This document shows, piece after piece, positions 61,022-64,000 of a DNA stretch of 64,000 nt. The notes under the pieces were generated by a model. That model was not told the origin of the DNA, searched no databases, and saw nothing but the letters and a program-made list of their open reading frames with translations. Position numbers and translations under genes: made by a program. Source of the DNA: an uncultured Eubacteriales bacterium (GTDB lineage: Bacteria > Bacillota > Clostridia > Oscillospirales > Acutalibacteraceae); NCBI GenBank assembly GCA_934454125.1, contig CAKSFA010000001.1, positions 1 through 64,000 of the forward strand. The letters are read 5' to 3'. The stretch's first letter is position 1, and every line of letters starts with the position of its first letter.

Positions 61022-62200
61022 TTGCGTTTTTGGAGAAAAAAAGAGCGGACAAGGGAGGCGGGCCGGGACTGCGGAGTGCGGGCAGTGCAGACCGCGGCGG
61101 GGCAGCCGGATTTTTTGACGCTGCAGTGCTGCGGGGGAAATGTGACGGCGGAGCGGCGGCTTTATGCTGCGTTGCGTGAGGCGGTGCCGATTATTGATTC
61201 GGCGATTAACAAGCTGCTGCGCCTGATTGGCAGTTTTGCCGTGGAATGTGCGGACAAGCAGGCGCAGGCTGCGCTGACACATTTTTTGGAGCATGTGAAG
61301 GTCAATACGTATCAGCAGGGGATTTATAGCTTTATTGGGTGTTATTTTGACCAGCTGCTGACGTATGGCACTGCGGTGGCCGAGATCGTGCCGACGGTGA
61401 GCGGCGATGACATTGGAGCACTGTATGTGGCGGATTTGGATCGGTTGGATTTGATGCATGACGACAAGCAGTTGAGCGTGGAGGTTTATGTGCGCAATGA
61501 ACTGGGAGAGCGCGAGTTGGTGCGCTATCCGGAGTTGTTGCTGATGACGGCGCTCAACCCGCCGCATGGCAGCGCGCACGGGGTCTCGATTTTGCGGGGC
61601 TTGCCGTTTATCAGTGAGGTGCTGCTGAAAATTTACAAGACGGTGGGTATCAACTGGGAGCGGGTTGGAAATGTGCGCTTTGCGGTGACATATAAACCAA
61701 GCGGAGAGCTGGACAAGGCGTATGCCAAGGAGCGGGCGCAGCAGATTGCCACCGAATGGAGTCGCGCGATGCGCAGCGGAGATGTGAGCGATTTTGTGGC
61801 TGTGGGCGACGTTGGGATTCGGGTGATTGGTGCGGATAATCAGGTGCTGGACAGCGAGGTGCCGGTGCGGCAGATGATGGAGCAGATTATCACCAGACTG
61901 GGATTGCCGCCGTTTATTTTGGGGCTTTCTTGGTCTTCGACGGAGCGGATGTCGAGCCAGCAGGCGGATATTTTGACCAGTGAGATGCAGGCGTATCGCA
62001 TGCTGCTCAATCCGTCGATTCGGAAGATTTGTGCGATGTGGCTGGTTTTGCATGGGTATGACCCGGAATTTGAGATTCGATGGAATGAGATCACGTTGCA
62101 GGATCGGGTGGATACCGCGCAGGCGCGGCTGCAAAATGCGCAGGCAGCGCAGTTGGAATGGGAACTACAACATGCAAAAGCAAAGGGGAGGACGCAGTGA
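61022..62200 (+). CDS. phage portal protein
   Basis: A portal protein of about 392 residues, the dodecameric head vertex through which DNA is packed. Typical segments: AVPIIDSAINKLLRLIGSF near the N terminus, the VADLDRLDL and YPELLLMTALNPPHGSAHGVSILRGLPF region, and SSTERMSSQQADILTSEM. I prefer TTG at 61022 because GAAGGGAG lies six bases upstream; TTG at 60977 and 60983 would add up to 15 residues. It overlaps the protease gene by four bases (GTGA). Confidence 0.85.
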   Translation: MRFWRKKERTREAGRDCGVRAVQTAAGQPDFLTLQCCGGNVTAERRLYAALREAVPIIDSAINKLLRLIGSFAVECADKQAQAALTHFLEHVKVNTYQQGIYSFIGCYFDQLLTYGTAVAEIVPTVSGDDIGALYVADLDRLDLMHDDKQLSVEVYVRNELGERELVRYPELLLMTALNPPHGSAHGVSILRGLPFISEVLLKIYKTVGINWERVGNVRFAVTYKPSGELDKAYAKERAQQIATEWSRAMRSGDVSDFVAVGDVGIRVIGADNQVLDSEVPVRQMMEQIITRLGLPPFILGLSWSSTERMSSQQADILTSEMQAYRMLLNPSIRKICAMWLVLHGYDPEFEIRWNEITLQDRVDTAQARLQNAQAAQLEWELQHAKAKGRTQ

Positions 62201-63177
62201 ACGGAAGAATTATTCGAAAAGAACAGGGAGACATGACGGCGGATTTGGAGAAGATCAACCGCTATACGCGTAGGGCGTTTACCGCACAGGAAGTGTATAC
62301 CTTTTCGGTGGTGCTGTGTGACAATGAGATTGATCGCGATTTTGAGCGGTTTGAGCGCGCGGCATTGCCTGTTTTGGGCCGTTTGTTTTTGGGAAAGACA
62401 GGAATTTTTGACCATGATGCAAGCGCGGGAAACCAGGCGGCGCGCATTTATGATACGGCGGTGGAACAGGTGCAGGGCAAGGTGACCTCGTTCGGGGAGC
62501 CGTATGTGCGTGTGGTGGCAAAGGCGTATTTGCCAAGGTGCGACAAAAATGCGGATTTGATCACCGAGATTGAGAGCGGCATGAAAAAAGAGGTGAGCAT
62601 CGGCTGTGCTGTGGCAAGGCGGGAGTGCTCGATTTGCGGGGCGCATTTGGATAAAGAAGTGTGCCGGCATCGCAAGGGAGAGACGTATGACGTACACGGA
62701 AAGCAGGAGGTTTGCTGCACCGTGCTGTGTGAGCCGACAGACGCGTATGAGTGGTCGTTTGTGGCAGTGCCGGCGCAGCGGGAGGCCGGTGTGATCAAAA
62801 TGCGCAAGGGTATGCAGCGGAGCGTGCCGGAGCTTTTGACAGCGCTGGAGCAGGCGCAGGGGTCGGTGACGCTGTTGGCAGAAGAGGCACATGCACTGGC
62901 AGAACATTTGCAGCGCATGGCGGAATTTGCCGACTGCGGCAAGGCGTACCGCGAAGAGGTGAGCCGCAATGTGGTGAAGCTGTGTGGCATTGCACAGCCG
63001 GAGATTGGAGCGGCGGTGATCAAGCGGGTGGCCGAGGGTATGAGTCTGGCGGATTTGAAGGTGTTTGAAAAGGCGTTTTATGCCAAGGCGGAGACAGTTT
63101 TGCCGCTGACGCCGCAGTTGGCGGCTGCGCAGCCGCCAGCGGCAGAGCATGGGAAAAATCTTGCATTTAAAATTTAG
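62197..63177 (+). CDS. phage prohead (capsid maturation) protease-like protein
   Basis: A 326-residue protein. The His/Ser pair of HK97-type prohead proteases can be proposed as GIFDHDAS and KKEVSIGCAV, and AYEWSFVAVPAQ is the usual downstream strand. An inserted motif CSICGAHLDKEVCRHRKGE looks like a zinc knuckle, which is not common in the simple HK97 protease. The C-terminal 120 residues are helical and may act as scaffold, as in fused protease-scaffold proteins. The start is GTG at 62197 with AGGGGAGG upstream. Confidence 0.8.
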   Translation: MNGRIIRKEQGDMTADLEKINRYTRRAFTAQEVYTFSVVLCDNEIDRDFERFERAALPVLGRLFLGKTGIFDHDASAGNQAARIYDTAVEQVQGKVTSFGEPYVRVVAKAYLPRCDKNADLITEIESGMKKEVSIGCAVARRECSICGAHLDKEVCRHRKGETYDVHGKQEVCCTVLCEPTDAYEWSFVAVPAQREAGVIKMRKGMQRSVPELLTALEQAQGSVTLLAEEAHALAEHLQRMAEFADCGKAYREEVSRNVVKLCGIAQPEIGAAVIKRVAEGMSLADLKVFEKAFYAKAETVLPLTPQLAAAQPPAAEHGKNLAFKI

Positions 63178-63188
63178 GAGGAATTGGT

Positions 63189-63530
63189 ATGAAGGTATCT
63201 TTGAACGGGTATGGAGAAAATGTGGTAACGCTGGAAGCAGAGGACGATGTGAAGGTTGGTAGCCCGGTGAAAATGACCGGAAACGGCAAAGTGGGACTTT
63301 GCACGGCTAAGGAGGCGTTTTGTGGCATTGCAGTGGGTGTGCGCGATGGTTATGCGGCGGTGCAGATGCAGGGTTTTTATGGCAATTTGCCGTATAGCGG
63401 AAGTGGCGTGCAGGTGGGCTATGTGAAGCTGGGTGCGACCGGAGCACGTGCGGAGGCTGCTGAGAGTGGCAGAGCTTGTTTGGTGGTTGCAGTGGACACC
63501 GCAGCTTCGACCTGCGGAATTATTCTTTGA
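63189..63530 (+). CDS. small phage head protein, decoration-like
   Basis: A 113-residue, glycine-rich beta-type protein (VVTLEAEDDVKVGSPVKMTGNGKVGLC..., ending in STCGIIL). Size, composition and its position between protease and capsid fit a head decoration or stabilising protein, resembling DUF2190-like ones. AGGAGG lies six bases before the ATG. The specific family is not certain. Confidence 0.7.
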   Translation: MKVSLNGYGENVVTLEAEDDVKVGSPVKMTGNGKVGLCTAKEAFCGIAVGVRDGYAAVQMQGFYGNLPYSGSGVQVGYVKLGATGARAEAAESGRACLVVAVDTAASTCGIIL

Positions 63531-63549
63531 GAGAAAAGGAGAATGGACA

Positions 63550-64000
63550 ATGGCGTTTTATGATAATTTGAAACTGGAAAAGGGTATGTATCACGCGGGA
63601 GACAAGAGCTTTACACAGGTGCTGGAGGAACTGGATTGCTCAAAGCACTATGTGGGCACGGAATTGGAGGGGCTGGATGCGTATCAGCGTCAGCTCAAAC
63701 GCTTTGACATTAAGGTGGGCGGCAAAGGCTCGGACGTTGTAGAGAAGTTTTTTCAGACCAGCGACAGCGCCGCGTTGTTCCCGGAATATGTGACGCGTGC
63801 AGTGAAGCAGGGCATGGAATATGCCAATTTGCTGCCCTCGATTGTGGCAACGACAACGACGATTCAGGCGATGGATTATCGCACGATTACTGCCGACCCG
63901 GTGGAGGCGGACAAGGAGCTCAAGCCGGTGGCGGAGGGTGCGCAGATCCCGCAGACGGTGGTGCGCACGCAGGATCATTTGGTCAAGCTGCACAAGCGCG
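63550..64000 (+). CDS. major capsid protein, HK97-like (partial, runs off the window)
   Basis: The first 150 residues of a capsid protein. It starts MAFYDNLKLEKGMYHAGDKSF; FFQTSDSAALFPEYVTRAVKQGM and MDYRTITADPVEADKELKPVAEGAQIP are typical of phage capsid N-arms and the E-loop region. AAAGGAG precedes the ATG at 63550. Downstream part not in the window. Identity as capsid follows from order and these motifs. Confidence 0.82.
   Translation, partial: MAFYDNLKLEKGMYHAGDKSFTQVLEELDCSKHYVGTELEGLDAYQRQLKRFDIKVGGKGSDVVEKFFQTSDSAALFPEYVTRAVKQGMEYANLLPSIVATTTTIQAMDYRTITADPVEADKELKPVAEGAQIPQTVVRTQDHLVKLHKR

Larger units (their letters stand above)
59420..64000 (+). mobile_element. phage head and packaging module (prophage or domesticated), continues past the window
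   Basis: Six genes in canonical HK97-like late order: small and large terminase, portal, prohead protease, small decoration-like protein and major capsid. GC content and codon use look like the host's. No integrase, attachment site or regulator is seen at the left edge next to htrA. Confidence 0.85.

Overview
The window is about 64 kb of a Bacillota chromosome, most likely Clostridia of the Oscillospiraceae/Ruminococcaceae type. Supporting signs are strong AGGAGG-type ribosome binding sites, TTG and GTG starts, a tRNA-Ala T-box leader before alaS, ThyX instead of ThyA, class III fructose bisphosphatase, RNase M5, FabK-type enoyl reductase, an ECF thiamine transporter subunit and sigma-A promoters. 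Species cannot be named from the sequence alone.

Layout. 1-808 holds no gene and is strikingly C-poor on the + strand. 0.8-1.8 kb (minus) carries a thioesterase and a cyclophilin. 2.0-20.8 kb is a dense + strand housekeeping block: xth, fbp, a thymidylate/folate cluster (thyX, tmk, DJ-1 family, 5-formyl-THF cyclo-ligase), mltG, a U32 peptidase, T-box-alaS, a HIT protein, a phosphoribosyltransferase, comEC, holA, rnmV, a UbiB/AarF kinase and a hexapeptide acetyltransferase. 20.8-22.7 kb has a small phasin-like gene, a six-copy 147-bp tandem repeat and thiT.

22.8-26.9 kb is a compact phage-derived cassette: a divergent XRE repressor plus ImmA-type protease behind a four-site operator, then small proteins, a GH25-LysM endolysin, an XhlA-like protein and a Hol44-like holin, with no structural phage genes. 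27.2-37.3 kb is a complete-looking type II fatty acid synthesis operon (accBCDA, fabH, fabK, a second NMO/FabK paralogue with a four-Cys cluster, fabD, fabG, fabF, fabZ) without acpP. 37.5-40.8 kb is a MacB/FtsX-type ABC exporter on the minus strand.

40.9-51.1 kb is an AT-rich accessory block behind tRNA-Asp and tRNA-Thr. It holds a 1899-residue relative of large clostridial toxins (TcdA/TcdB) and a 1279-residue surface M6-like metalloprotease. The toxin-like protein keeps the cysteine-protease dyad and the translocase, but has lost key glucosyltransferase residues and the CROP repeats. This is the most notable find in the window.

51.3-54.9 kb is ilvD-leuC-leuD (branched-chain amino acids). 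55.2-59.1 kb is a two-component system followed by an HtrA protease. 59.4-64.0 kb, running off the end, is a phage head/packaging module (terS, terL, portal, protease, decoration-like protein, HK97-type capsid) with host-like base composition.

Functional threads: envelope growth (fatty acid synthesis, MltG, HtrA, two-component system), nucleotide/folate supply, DNA uptake and replication accessories, and an accessory layer of toxin-like protein, surface protease, stand-alone lysis cassette and capsid module.
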